Shown: positions 7,358-15,221, counted from the first letter of the stretch. The stretch is 22,480 bases of DNA from Bacillota bacterium (GCA_021806845.1 JAKAPV010000012.1:1-22480); one strand, 5' to 3'. The notes: generated from the letters alone by a model not told the origin. Translations and numbers: made by a program.

Positions 7358-8556
7358 CACGCCTTCTCGAAGATGGCCGCTACCCCTTGCCCTACACCTA
7401 CGCAAAGGGTGGCCGCCGCATAGCGGATATCCCGGTGACCGAATTCGTGCAGGATCGTCGTGCAAAGTCGCGCCCCCGTCATCCCAAGCGGGTGGCCGAT
7501 CGCGATCGCCCCGCCGTTCGGGTTGACGATCTCCGGATCGAGGCCGAGCTCCCGTATGCAGGCCAGGCTCTGGGAGGCGAACGCTTCATTGAGTTCCACA
7601 AGTCCGAGGTCGGAGACGGAGAGGCCCGCCCGCCCAAGGGCCTTGCGCAGCGAAGGCACGGGCCCCATGCCCATGTAGCGCGGATCTACGCCCACCTCGG
7701 CGGCGGCGACGAAGCGGGCGCGCGGTCTCAGGCCGTAGCGACGGACCGCCGCTTCGGAGGCGACCAGCACGGCTGCCGCGCCGTCGTTGACCCCGGATGC
7801 GTTGCCTGCGGTAACGGTGCCGTCCTGGCGGACGATCGGCCGCAGTTTCGCGAGGCCCTCCAGGGTCGTGTCCGGCCGCGGGTGCTCGTCCACCGCGACG
7901 AGTTCCGTTCCGCGGCCCTGCGGCGAGAGCACCGGCACGATCTCGTCGCGGAATCTCCCGGCCGCGTCAGCCTGCGCCCAGCGCCGCTGGCTCTGCAGCG
8001 CGAAGGCGTCCTGGTCCGCCCGGGAGACCCCGTAGCGTTCCGCGACGTTCTCGGCCGTCTCCGCCATGCTCTCCAGCGGAAAGCGCTGCGCGAGGCGCGG
8101 GTTCGAAAGGCGCCAGCCGAGCGTCGTGTCGTAGAGCGTGCGATCTCCGCGCGGGAAGGCCCCGGAAGGCTTCTCCGTGACAAGCGGCGCCCGCGACATC
8201 GATTCCGCACCGCCTGCGAGGAAGAGATCCCCCTCGCCGGCGCGGATGCTGCGGGCGGCGGTGATCACGGCGGAGAGGCCGCTCGCGCAGAGCCGGTTTA
8301 CGGTCATGCCCGGCACGCTGTCGGGCAGGCCTGCGAGGAGCAGGGCCATGCGCGCCGCGTTCCGGTTGTCCTCACCGGCCTGGTTCGCCGCCCCGACGAT
8401 CACGTCGTCGACCTCCTCGGCCGGCAGCTCGGGGCTGCGTGCGAGGAGTGCCTGCAGCACGCCTGCCATCAGGTCATCCGGGCGGACGCCGGAGAGCTTC
8501 CCGCCGTAGCGGCCGACCGGCGTGCGGACTGCATCCACGAGATAGGCCTCAGCCAT
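7357..8556 (-). CDS. paaJ: 3-oxoadipyl-CoA/3-oxo-5,6-dehydrosuberyl-CoA thiolase, PaaJ/PcaF type
   Basis: The 399-residue thiolase should cleave 3-oxoadipyl-CoA to succinyl-CoA and acetyl-CoA at the end of phenylacetate breakdown. It carries the acylation Cys C90 (NRLCASGL), H355 (GHPLGMTGAR) and the deprotonating C385 (CVGVGQG). Segments typical of the PcaF/PaaJ subfamily, rather than plain acetyl-CoA acetyltransferases, are YLVDAVRTPVGRYGG, GAANQAGEDNRN, YDTTLGWR and GNASGVNDGAAA. I chose ATG 8556 because it gives the family N-terminus and has GGGGG about 9 bases upstream; the ATG at 8574 has no ribosome binding site. It overlaps the preceding dehydrogenase-like gene by 8 bases. Confidence 0.93.
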   Translation of the reverse strand: MAEAYLVDAVRTPVGRYGGKLSGVRPDDLMAGVLQALLARSPELPAEEVDDVIVGAANQAGEDNRNAARMALLLAGLPDSVPGMTVNRLCASGLSAVITAARSIRAGEGDLFLAGGAESMSRAPLVTEKPSGAFPRGDRTLYDTTLGWRLSNPRLAQRFPLESMAETAENVAERYGVSRADQDAFALQSQRRWAQADAAGRFRDEIVPVLSPQGRGTELVAVDEHPRPDTTLEGLAKLRPIVRQDGTVTAGNASGVNDGAAAVLVASEAAVRRYGLRPRARFVAAAEVGVDPRYMGMGPVPSLRKALGRAGLSVSDLGLVELNEAFASQSLACIRELGLDPEIVNPNGGAIAIGHPLGMTGARLCTTILHEFGHRDIRYAAATLCVGVGQGVAAIFEKA

Positions 8557-9340
8557 GGAGTCGGACCCCCTCATAGGTGTAGAAGCCGCGTCCCTCGAGG
8601 CGGCCGATGAAGTGCGCCTGTACGAGCCGCCGCAAGAGAGGCGCCGGGCGGTAGCGGTTCTCGCCGTAGTGGTCGTAGAGCGCGAGCAGGCATCCGAGCA
8701 CCTCGTCGAGGCCGATGCGGTCTCCCCACGCCAAGGGGCCCTCTGGGTAGTTCACGCCAAGCAGCATCGCCCGGTCGATATCCGGCGCCTGGGCGATGCC
8801 CTCGCCCAGCGCGAAGGCGGCCTCGTTGACGAGCGTCGCGACGACGCGGGGCAGCGTCATGCCCGGCGCGTCCGGACCCTCGTAGCTCGTGCCGATGATC
8901 TGCGCCATGAGGTCGAGCGCCCGCTCGAACGCGAGCTGGTTGCCGAGCATGCCTTTCGCCACCGCAACCCCCTGCTGGCGGTCTAGCGGTGGCACGGCGC
9001 CGATCGAGAAGAGCCGCCCCGGGTGGTTCAGGTAGGCGCCGAGCGCCGTCGGTCCTGCGCCGAAACCGGAGACGAGGATGGTCGCGTCGGGCGGGATCTG
9101 CGTCTCGAGGAACTGCAGACCGGCGAGGAACGAGCGGCGCGGGTGGATCGTCGTCACGACGAAGGTCTCGGCGCGCTGTACGGCCGAAGGCTCGCGCACA
9201 ACCGTCATGCCCGGCGGCAGGAAGGGCTGGATGCGCCCAGGGCGCATGTACGCGACCTGCAGGCCGCGCTCCGTCGCCCGCTGCGCCAGCTCGAGCCCAA
9301 GGACGGACTCGCCGCTGATCACAAGGTCAGGGCTGCTCAT
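8549..9340 (-). CDS. PaaH C-terminal-half-like protein with a degenerate NAD-binding site
   Basis: This 263-residue protein matches the second C-terminal 3-hydroxyacyl-CoA dehydrogenase domain of E. coli PaaH: RVVATLVNEAAFALGEGIAQ, DIDRAMLLGVNYPEGPLAWG, HYGENRYRPAPLLRR, then GRGFYTYE. Its N-terminal half (about 1-155) looks like a decayed Rossmann domain. The expected GxGxxG reads SGESVLG, and the HFFNP catalytic motif is not visible. So it probably does not oxidise substrate alone and more likely partners with the intact PaaH encoded just upstream, with which it overlaps by 14 bases. In E. coli the corresponding regions are one 475-residue polypeptide. The assignment is strong; the partner role is inferred. 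Confidence 0.85.
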   Translation of the reverse strand: MSSPDLVISGESVLGLELAQRATERGLQVAYMRPGRIQPFLPPGMTVVREPSAVQRAETFVVTTIHPRRSFLAGLQFLETQIPPDATILVSGFGAGPTALGAYLNHPGRLFSIGAVPPLDRQQGVAVAKGMLGNQLAFERALDLMAQIIGTSYEGPDAPGMTLPRVVATLVNEAAFALGEGIAQAPDIDRAMLLGVNYPEGPLAWGDRIGLDEVLGCLLALYDHYGENRYRPAPLLRRLVQAHFIGRLEGRGFYTYEGVRLHG

Positions 9341-10193
9341 ACGTGTAAAACCCCCTGCCGGTCTTGCGGCCCAGCCTGCCCGCCGCCACCATGCGCGCCT
9401 GCAGCGGATGCGGGCGGTAGCGCGGTTCGCCGTAGTAGGACTGGAACATGGCTTCCGTGACGCTCAGGTTGACGTCGACCCCGATCAGGTCGATGAGCTC
9501 GCAGGGCCCCATGCGGAATCCGCCATCGCGGATCGCGCGGTCCAGCGACTCCGGCTTCTCTAGGCGTTCCCCCAGGAGGCGCAGCGCCTCCCCGTAGAAC
9601 GGCCGCGCGACGCGGTTGACGATGAAGCCCGGCGTGTCCTCGCAGAGTGCGGCCTCCTTGCCGAGCTCGCCGACGAACCCGAGCACGCGCCGGAGCACCT
9701 TCTCGTCGAGGTCCTCGTGGCGGATCACCTCGACGAGGCGCATGACGGAGACCGGGTTGAAGAAGTGCACCCCGAGCATGCGCTCCCTGGCGCCCGACGC
9801 GGCCGCGAGGGCGGTGATCGAGAGAGAGCTCGTGTTGCTCGCCAGGACCCCTTGGGTGATGCTGCTCAGCTCGCGGAAGAGCTGCTGTTTTTGGACCATG
9901 TTCTCGAAGATCGCTTCAATCACAAGATCGGAGTCCTTGAGATCGGAGAGCGACTCCACGGGCTCGAGCGCCCGCCGGGCGATCTCGCCGTCCTCCTCGC
10001 TCAGGCGGCCGCGCTGCACCTGCCGCTCGATCGCGGCCCGGGCCTGCAAAACCGCCTCCTGGGCGCGTCCGGCGCCCTTGTCGTAGATGCGCACGGAACC
10101 GCCGGCCTGCGCTACGACCTGGGCGATCCCCTGCCCCATCGTACCGGCACCGACAATCCCGACCTGCTTGAAGCTCGGGTTGGGTAGAACCAA
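9327..10193 (-). CDS. paaH: 3-hydroxyacyl-CoA dehydrogenase, PaaH type
   Basis: The 288-residue enzyme should oxidise 3-hydroxyadipyl-CoA to 3-oxoadipyl-CoA with NAD+. It has the NAD loop GAGTMG (15-20), N120 (ASNTSSLSI), the catalytic H143 (GVHFFNPVSVMRLVEV) and E155. The C-terminal helical domain matches E. coli PaaH closely: DTPGFIVNRVARPFYGEALR, then MGPCELIDLIGVDVN, RYRP and GRLGRKTGRGFY. The start is TTG 10193, chosen because AAGGAGG lies 8 bases upstream and no better start gives the full Rossmann fold. It lies 28 bases after paaG. Length equals a classic short HBDH, so the extra PaaH C-terminal region is encoded in the next gene. Confidence 0.92.
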   Translation of the reverse strand: MVLPNPSFKQVGIVGAGTMGQGIAQVVAQAGGSVRIYDKGAGRAQEAVLQARAAIERQVQRGRLSEEDGEIARRALEPVESLSDLKDSDLVIEAIFENMVQKQQLFRELSSITQGVLASNTSSLSITALAAASGARERMLGVHFFNPVSVMRLVEVIRHEDLDEKVLRRVLGFVGELGKEAALCEDTPGFIVNRVARPFYGEALRLLGERLEKPESLDRAIRDGGFRMGPCELIDLIGVDVNLSVTEAMFQSYYGEPRYRPHPLQARMVAAGRLGRKTGRGFYTYEQP

Positions 10194-10221
10194 AGCGGGA
10201 ACCTCCTTGCACCGTGGGGCG

Positions 10222-11010
10222 CTACGACCGGTTGCGGTAGTCTGCTCTGCGCTTCTCCCGGAAGGCGCTCACGCCTTCACGGTATTCTCCGGATCGGCCC
10301 GCGAGTTCTTGGAGTCCCGCCTCATAGTCGAGGGCCTCCAGGACCCGCAGTTCCTGCCCGCGCTGCAGTGCCTGCTTGGTGAGGCCATGCGCGTACACGG
10401 GACCGTCCGCCAGCCGGCGGCAGAACTGCCGCGCCGCTTCCCCGAGCTCCGCGTCCGGGTAGACCCGGTTCGCGATCCCGAGGCGCAGGGCGTCCTGGGC
10501 GGAGATGGGCTCCGCCAGCATCGTCATCTCCATCGCCCGCCCGAGGCCCACGATGCGCGGCAGGAAGTAGGAGAGTCCGGAGTCCGGCACGAGCCCGATG
10601 CGGGAGAAGGCGGAGATGAACTGCGCCGCCTCTCCGCACAGGCGCATGTCGCAGGCGAGCGCCAGGCTCATCCCGGCGCCGGCCGCGACGCCCTGCACCT
10701 GGGCGACGACCGGCTTCGGCAGCGTCACGATGGCCTCCACCATCGGGTTGTAGAGGGTGCGCAGGGATTCGCCGAACGACTTCTGGTCGTCCTCCTCCCC
10801 GCTCTTCAGGTCCGCGCCGGAGCAAAAGCCGCGTCCCTCCGCCGAGAGCAGGACGACGCGCGTATCCTGGCTCCGCCCGGCCTCCTTGAATGCGGAGATC
10901 AGCTCCTGCTTCATCTTCCGGTTGAGGGCGTTGAGCGTCTCGGGACGGGACAGCCGGATCTCCAGGACACCTTCATCAAGCGATGTCCGTATCGCCTCGT
11001 AGTCCGCCAT
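10222..11010 (-). CDS. paaG: 1,2-epoxyphenylacetyl-CoA isomerase, PaaG
   Basis: This 262-residue crotonase-fold enzyme should isomerise ring-1,2-epoxyphenylacetyl-CoA to the oxepin. It matches E. coli PaaG in its distinctive segments: YNPMVEAIVTLPKPV, QGVAAGAGMSLALACD, FSRIGLVPDSG with the catalytic Asp (D143, equivalent to E. coli D136), and the C-terminus LAGRSGEYREGVSAFREKR. The oxyanion-hole region is RGFCSGADLK. The ATG at 11010 lies 2 bases after the paaF stop, and the long open frame ahead of it only overlaps paaF in another phase. Its presence implies that the cell makes the ring epoxide, though the epoxidase genes are not in the window. Confidence 0.92.
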   Translation of the reverse strand: MADYEAIRTSLDEGVLEIRLSRPETLNALNRKMKQELISAFKEAGRSQDTRVVLLSAEGRGFCSGADLKSGEEDDQKSFGESLRTLYNPMVEAIVTLPKPVVAQVQGVAAGAGMSLALACDMRLCGEAAQFISAFSRIGLVPDSGLSYFLPRIVGLGRAMEMTMLAEPISAQDALRLGIANRVYPDAELGEAARQFCRRLADGPVYAHGLTKQALQRGQELRVLEALDYEAGLQELAGRSGEYREGVSAFREKRRADYRNRS

Positions 11011-11012
11011 CT

Positions 11013-11798
11013 TCACTTCCCTTGCCAGACGGGGGTGCGCTTCTCGAGGAAGGCCCGCATCCCTTCGCGCTGGTCCTCTGTTGCAAACAGCAGGTAGAAA
11101 TTCTTGCGCTCGAGGGGCAGTCCCTCCTCGAGCGTCCCCATGAACGCCTTCTGCACCGACTCCTTGGCCAGGCGGACCGCGACGGGCGGCTGCGCCGCGA
11201 TCTCCCGCGCGAGGCGCAGCGCCTCGTCGAGGTGCAGGCCCTGCGGCACGACGCGCGTCACGAGACCTCGCTCGTACATCTCGCGGGCGGTGAGCGTGCG
11301 GCCGGTCAGCACGAGTTCCATGGCCTGCCACTTCCCGAGCGCCCGCGTCAGCAGCTGGGTGCCGCCGGCGCCCGGCATCACGCCCAGCCGCACCTCCGGC
11401 TGGCCGAAGCGCGCGTCCTCGCCGGCGACGATCATGTCGCAGAGCATCGCAAGCTCGCAGCCGCCGCCCAGGGCATGCCCCCCGACCGCGGCGATCAGGG
11501 GCTTGGCCGTCTGCCGCAGGCGCTGCCACTGCGTGAACTGGTCGCGGGCCATCATCTCGACGGCGCCCGCCGAGGACATCTCGGCGATGTCAGCCCCGGC
11601 GGCGAACGCCCTCCCGTTGCCGGTCAGCACGATCGCCCGCACCTCGTCGTCGCGGTCGAGCTCCCCCACCGCGTCGGCAAGCGCCCGCATCAGCGGCAGC
11701 GAGAGGGCGTTCAGGACGCCTGGCCGGTTGAGCGAGACGACCGCGAGGGGCGGCTGCCGGCGGACGAGGATCAGCTGCTCGGCCGGCGCCTGGGTCAT
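11013..11798 (-). CDS. paaF: 2,3-dehydroadipyl-CoA hydratase, PaaF
   Basis: This 261-residue enoyl-CoA hydratase has both catalytic glutamates: E115 (GGGCELAMLCD) and E135 (GQPEVRLGVMPGAGGTQ). It resembles E. coli PaaF along its length, including FAAGADIAEM, KPLIAAVGGHALGGG, and the C-terminal TEDQREGMRAFLEKRTP. It should hydrate 2,3-dehydroadipyl-CoA to 3-hydroxyadipyl-CoA, upstream of PaaH. The ATG at 11798 has GGGAGG 7 bases upstream and overlaps the EthD-like stop codon by 4 bases (ATGA), so translation is probably coupled. Housekeeping short-chain hydratase activity cannot be excluded, but the order paaF-paaG-paaH supports the paa role. Confidence 0.91.
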   Translation of the reverse strand: MTQAPAEQLILVRRQPPLAVVSLNRPGVLNALSLPLMRALADAVGELDRDDEVRAIVLTGNGRAFAAGADIAEMSSAGAVEMMARDQFTQWQRLRQTAKPLIAAVGGHALGGGCELAMLCDMIVAGEDARFGQPEVRLGVMPGAGGTQLLTRALGKWQAMELVLTGRTLTAREMYERGLVTRVVPQGLHLDEALRLAREIAAQPPVAVRLAKESVQKAFMGTLEEGLPLERKNFYLLFATEDQREGMRAFLEKRTPVWQGK

Positions 11799-12094
11799 TC
11801 GTCGACCTCCCGCAGGCAGAAGTCGACGAGGCCCCTTGCAAAGGACATCAGCACCTTCGCCGCCTGGCGGCTCACGTCGGCGCGCTGGCTCTCCTCGAAC
11901 GTCGTGCGGTCCGGAAAGGACAGGCTCGCCATGTACCAGTAGGGGATGTCCGCCCCGAGGCCTTGGAGGGGCCCCGCCTCGATGCCCATCAGCCCCGGCA
12001 TCTGGCGCGCCAGCGGCAGGTGCTCCTCGCGGTAGCGGCGCAGGAACTCCTCAGGGTCCTCCGGCCGGCGGTAGAGAGCGATCAGCTGTATCAT
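11795..12094 (-). CDS. Small EthD-domain protein in the paa operon
   Basis: This 99-residue protein starts MIQLIALYRRPEDPEEFLRR and carries YREEHLPLARQMPG, the EthD-type signature, followed by GLGADIPYWYMASLSFPD. It belongs to the ferredoxin-like alpha/beta-barrel (EthD/dimeric barrel) superfamily. EthD proteins accompany various ring- or ether-degrading systems, but their exact biochemistry is mostly unclear. ATG 12094 gives the family N-terminus; the preceding TTG at 12097 is also possible, and GGAGG lies 9 and 6 bases before them. It is sandwiched between paaK and paaF, with a 4-base overlap to paaF, so it is very likely co-expressed with the pathway. Its role there is unknown. Confidence 0.85.
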   Translation of the reverse strand: MIQLIALYRRPEDPEEFLRRYREEHLPLARQMPGLMGIEAGPLQGLGADIPYWYMASLSFPDRTTFEESQRADVSRQAAKVLMSFARGLVDFCLREVDE

Positions 12095-12110
12095 CAAGGT
12101 CTTCCTCCCA

Positions 12111-13424
12111 TCATGCGTTGCGCAGATCCTGCACCCGGACCGCCTTGCCCTCGCTGCGCGGCACGCTGTGCGGCGCCAGAAGCTGCACTTCGACGCCGAC
12201 GCCGATCTCCCCGCGGACCGCCTCGACGACCCGCGCCGCGAGCGCCCGCGCGACCTCGGAGTCGACGCGGTGGCGCTGCACGAACTCCGCCGTCAGCTCC
12301 GCCCGCACCTCGAGCACATCGAGGTTGCGCACGCGGTAGACGACGAGCTGGTAGTGCGGGGCGATATCTGGCTGGCGCAGGAGCACGGCCTCGATCTCCG
12401 ACGGGAAGACGTTGACGCCGCGGATGATCAGCATGTCGTCGGTGCGTCCCTTGATGCGCGACATGCGCGCTGTGCTGCGGCCGCAAGAGCACGGTGTGCG
12501 GTCGATCGAAGCGAGGTCTCCGGAGCGGTAGCGGATGAGCGGGAACGCCTCCTTGGTGAGGCTCGTGAAGACGAGCTCCCCCACTTCCCCGTCCTCGACC
12601 GGCTCGCCGCTCTGCGGGTCCAGGACCTCGACGAGGAAGTGGTCCTCCATTAGGTGCAGCCCGTGCTTCTCTTCTCGGCACTCGCACGCGACGCCCGGTC
12701 CGATGACTTCCGAGAGGCCGTAGATGTCGACGGCGTCGACCCCCAGGCGCTCCTCGATCTGCCGGCGCATCTCCTCCGTCCAGGGCTCCGCGCCGAGGAC
12801 CGCATAGCGAAGCCGCAGGGCGGAGCGCGGCACGCCCGCCGCCTCGATCGCGTCCGCGATGTTCAGAAGATAGCTCGGCGTGCAGGAGATGCCGTCAGCC
12901 CCGAAGTCGGTCAGGAGCTGGACCTGTCGCTGCGTCGCCCCGCCGGACGCGGGCACCACCGTGAGCCCGAGGAACTCCGCTCCCTGGTGCAGGCCGAGGC
13001 CGCCCGTAAAGAGTCCGTAGCCGTAGGCATTGTGCAGGAGGTCGCCCGGCTCCGCGCCGGCGAGCGCGAGCGCACGCGCGCAGCACTCGGCCCAGACGGC
13101 GAGGTCGCCCTTCGTATAGCCGACGACCGTAGGCTTGCCGCGGGTCCCGGACGAGGCATGGATCCGCGCGACGTCCTTGCGATCCACGGCGAAGAGTCCG
13201 AACGGGTACTGGTCTCGCAGGTCCTGCTTGCGGGTGAAGGGCAGATCCCGAACATCCTCGGGTCGCATCCCTTCCCTCGGCTTTCTGCCGGCGCCGTCAA
13301 GCAGCCTGCGGTAGAAGGGCACGTGGTCGTACGCGTGGCGAACGGTCCAGGTAAGCCGCTGGGCTTGCAGCGACGCGAGCGCACTTTGGCTGAGCTGTTC
13401 TTGCGGGGAAAGAATCAAGCCCAT
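12111..13424 (-). CDS. paaK: Phenylacetate-CoA ligase, PaaK
   Basis: The 437-residue enzyme should activate phenylacetate to phenylacetyl-CoA with ATP. It has the adenylate-forming P-loop SSGTRGKPT at 91-99, the PaaK segment AYGYGLFTGGLGLHQGAE, the substrate loop YGLSEVIGPGVACEC, RYRSGD and GRTDDMLIIRGVNVFPSEIE, and a C-terminal lid ending PRSEGKAVRV. Length is typical of PaaK (about 430-440). The N-terminus is uncertain: GTG 13442, ATG 13424 and TTG 13418 are all in frame, and the GAGAGGGG at 13433-13426 suits TTG 13418 best (7 bases). I list the ATG. It is the first gene of the catabolic run, divergent from an acyl-CoA synthetase, with a likely promoter upstream. Confidence 0.93.
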   Translation of the reverse strand: MGLILSPQEQLSQSALASLQAQRLTWTVRHAYDHVPFYRRLLDGAGRKPREGMRPEDVRDLPFTRKQDLRDQYPFGLFAVDRKDVARIHASSGTRGKPTVVGYTKGDLAVWAECCARALALAGAEPGDLLHNAYGYGLFTGGLGLHQGAEFLGLTVVPASGGATQRQVQLLTDFGADGISCTPSYLLNIADAIEAAGVPRSALRLRYAVLGAEPWTEEMRRQIEERLGVDAVDIYGLSEVIGPGVACECREEKHGLHLMEDHFLVEVLDPQSGEPVEDGEVGELVFTSLTKEAFPLIRYRSGDLASIDRTPCSCGRSTARMSRIKGRTDDMLIIRGVNVFPSEIEAVLLRQPDIAPHYQLVVYRVRNLDVLEVRAELTAEFVQRHRVDSEVARALAARVVEAVRGEIGVGVEVQLLAPHSVPRSEGKAVRVQDLRNA

Positions 13425-13457
13425 ACCCCTCTCAAATACCACAACAGTCCCAGCTCA

Positions 13458-13487
13458 ATCTTGCGCAAGCCGGATGGACCATGTCAA
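13458..13487 (-). promoter_or_regulatory. Likely SigA-type promoter for the paaK operon with a palindrome in its spacer
   Basis: On the minus strand a perfect TTGACA (13487-13482) is followed after 18 bases by CAAGAT (13463-13458), a 3/6 match to TATAAT. A perfect 10-bp palindrome, CTTGCGCAAG at 13460-13469, overlaps the -10 region and could be an operator. It lies 34 bases upstream of the paaK start chosen here. The -35 is strong and the -10 weak, a layout common in regulated promoters. The regulator is not encoded in the window. Confidence 0.6.
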
Positions 13488-13582
13488 CGCGGACCACCTG
13501 GCTGTCGTCGCGCGCGTCCGCAGGGATCGGCCGCAGCGCCTTGAATGTAGCCCCAATTGAGCAGCGTTGGAGGTGCCTTCGG

Positions 13583-15184
13583 ATGGCCAGCTACAGGGAG
13601 GACTACGCCTCGTTCCGGTGGGACATCCCCGAATACTACAACTTCGGCGTCGATGTGGTCGACCGGCTCGCGCAAGATGAAGGCCGGCTCTGCCTGCGCT
13701 ACATGTCGCAGGACGGCGCGGTGCGCGACTACACCTTCCGCGAGATGGCGCAGGCGTCCGACCGCGTCGGGCATGCCCTGCGCAGCGCCGGAGTGCAGCG
13801 CGGCGAGAGCGTGCTGCTCGTCCTGCCGAAGCTGCCGATCTGGCACCAGGCGATGGTCGGCGTGCTGAAGATCGGCGCGCTCGCCATCCCCTGCTCCGAG
13901 ATGCTGCGCGAGCGTGACCTCCTCTACCGCGCGAACCATTCGAAGGCATCCGCGATCATCACGACACCCGAACTCTCGCACGTCGCCTTGGCGATCAAGG
14001 ACCGCGCGCCGCACCTGCGCGTCCTCTTCACGACCGCTCCGCAGGAGGGCTTTTTGGACCTCGCCGCCGCCATGGCGGCGGCGCCCGAAGGCTCGCCCGC
14101 CGTGCGCACGCGCAGCGACGAGCCGGCGCTCTGCTACTACACCTCCGGCACGACCGGCGAGCCGAAGGCGGTCTTGCACCTGCACCGCTACCCGATCGGT
14201 CACCGCGTCACGGCCCGCTACTGGATCGGGCTTGCGGAGGGCGACCTCTTCTGGTCTACGTCCGCGACCGGCTGGGCGAAGGCGGCCTGGTCCGTGCTGT
14301 TCGGTCCCTGGGAGCTCGGCGTCGCGACCTTCATGTACGGCGGCCGCTTCGAGCCGCGTCGACACCTCGAGATCCTGAGGGACCAGCCGATCACCGCGCT
14401 CTGCGCGCCTCCGACCGAGTTCCGCCTGATGGTCAAAGAAGACCTCTCGCAGTATCCGATGCCGCACCTGAGGACGGCTGTCGCCGCCGGCGAGCCGCTC
14501 AATCCCGAGGTCATCCGCCTGTTCCGGGACGCAACCGGCATCACCATCCGGGACGGCTACGGCCAGACGGAGACCGTCTGCATCGTCGCGAACCACCCCG
14601 AGCTGCCGGTGCGGCCGGGATCGATGGGGCTGCCGACGCCCGGGCACGACGTGCAGGTGCTCGCCGACGACGGCGTTGAGCTGCCGGCTGGGGAGGTGGG
14701 CGACGTCGCCATCCGCGACGACGCGCCCTCGATCTTCGCCGGCTACTGGCACGCCGATGAGGCGACGCGCGCCACCCGGCGCGGCGCCTTCTACGTCACC
14801 GGCGACCGCGCCTACCGGGACGACGACGGCTACTTCTGGTTCGTCGGCCGTGCCGACGACGTGATCATCTCGTCCGGCTACCGCATCGGCCCCTTCGAGG
14901 TCGAGAGCGCGCTCGTGGAGCACCCGGCGGTGCTCGAGGCGGCCGTTGTCGCCTCCCCGGACCCGGACCGCGGGGAGATCGTCAAGGCGTTCATCACCCT
15001 GCGGGCGGGCACGGAGCCGAGCGAGGCGCTCGCGCGCGAGCTGCAGGAGCACTGCAAGCGGGTGACCGCCCCCTACAAGTACCCGCGGGCGATCGAGTTC
15101 GTCGAGTCGCTCCCGAAGACGACGAGCGGCAAGATCCGGCGCGTGGAGCTGCGTCAGAAGGAATGGGCGAAGAAGGACCTCTAG
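13583..15184 (+). CDS. AMP-forming acyl-CoA synthetase (ACSM/benzoate-CoA-ligase-like)
   Basis: The 533-residue enzyme is an ANL-superfamily acyl/aryl-CoA ligase. Seen motifs are the P-loop YTSGTTGEPK (186-195), DGYGQTETV, the hinge region TGDRAYRDDDGYFWFVGRAD followed by SSGYRIGPFEVES, and the catalytic K517 (KTTSGKIRR). The N-terminal DIPEYYNFGVDVVDRLA and the overall pattern fit the medium-chain (ACSM) and benzoate-CoA-ligase-like branch rather than acetyl-CoA synthetase. The substrate is unknown; an aromatic or medium-chain acid is plausible given its divergent position beside paaK. ATG 13583 has GGAGG at 13569-13573, 9 bases upstream; the open frame from 13481 is not supported. A hairpin follows its stop codon. 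Confidence 0.9.
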   Translation: MASYREDYASFRWDIPEYYNFGVDVVDRLAQDEGRLCLRYMSQDGAVRDYTFREMAQASDRVGHALRSAGVQRGESVLLVLPKLPIWHQAMVGVLKIGALAIPCSEMLRERDLLYRANHSKASAIITTPELSHVALAIKDRAPHLRVLFTTAPQEGFLDLAAAMAAAPEGSPAVRTRSDEPALCYYTSGTTGEPKAVLHLHRYPIGHRVTARYWIGLAEGDLFWSTSATGWAKAAWSVLFGPWELGVATFMYGGRFEPRRHLEILRDQPITALCAPPTEFRLMVKEDLSQYPMPHLRTAVAAGEPLNPEVIRLFRDATGITIRDGYGQTETVCIVANHPELPVRPGSMGLPTPGHDVQVLADDGVELPAGEVGDVAIRDDAPSIFAGYWHADEATRATRRGAFYVTGDRAYRDDDGYFWFVGRADDVIISSGYRIGPFEVESALVEHPAVLEAAVVASPDPDRGEIVKAFITLRAGTEPSEALARELQEHCKRVTAPYKYPRAIEFVESLPKTTSGKIRRVELRQKEWAKKDL

Positions 15185-15189
15185 CGCGC

Positions 15190-15215
15190 AGGCGGCAGCC
15201 AGGAGGCTGCCGCCT
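15190..15215. terminator. Hairpin between convergent genes, probable terminator
   Basis: AGGCGGCAGCC (15190-15200) pairs perfectly with GGCTGCCGCCT (15205-15215) around a 4-base loop. It fills the 37-bp gap between the acyl-CoA synthetase and the convergent GerC-like gene. No good T-run follows on either strand, so the call rests on stem strength and position. Confidence 0.65.
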
Positions 15216-15221
15216 CCTCGT

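Noticed and set aside
11011..11529. N-terminal extension of the paaG frame (total 435 codons)
   Set aside because: It overlaps paaF in another phase and has no crotonase-like content; ATG 11010 gives the normal PaaG N-terminus.
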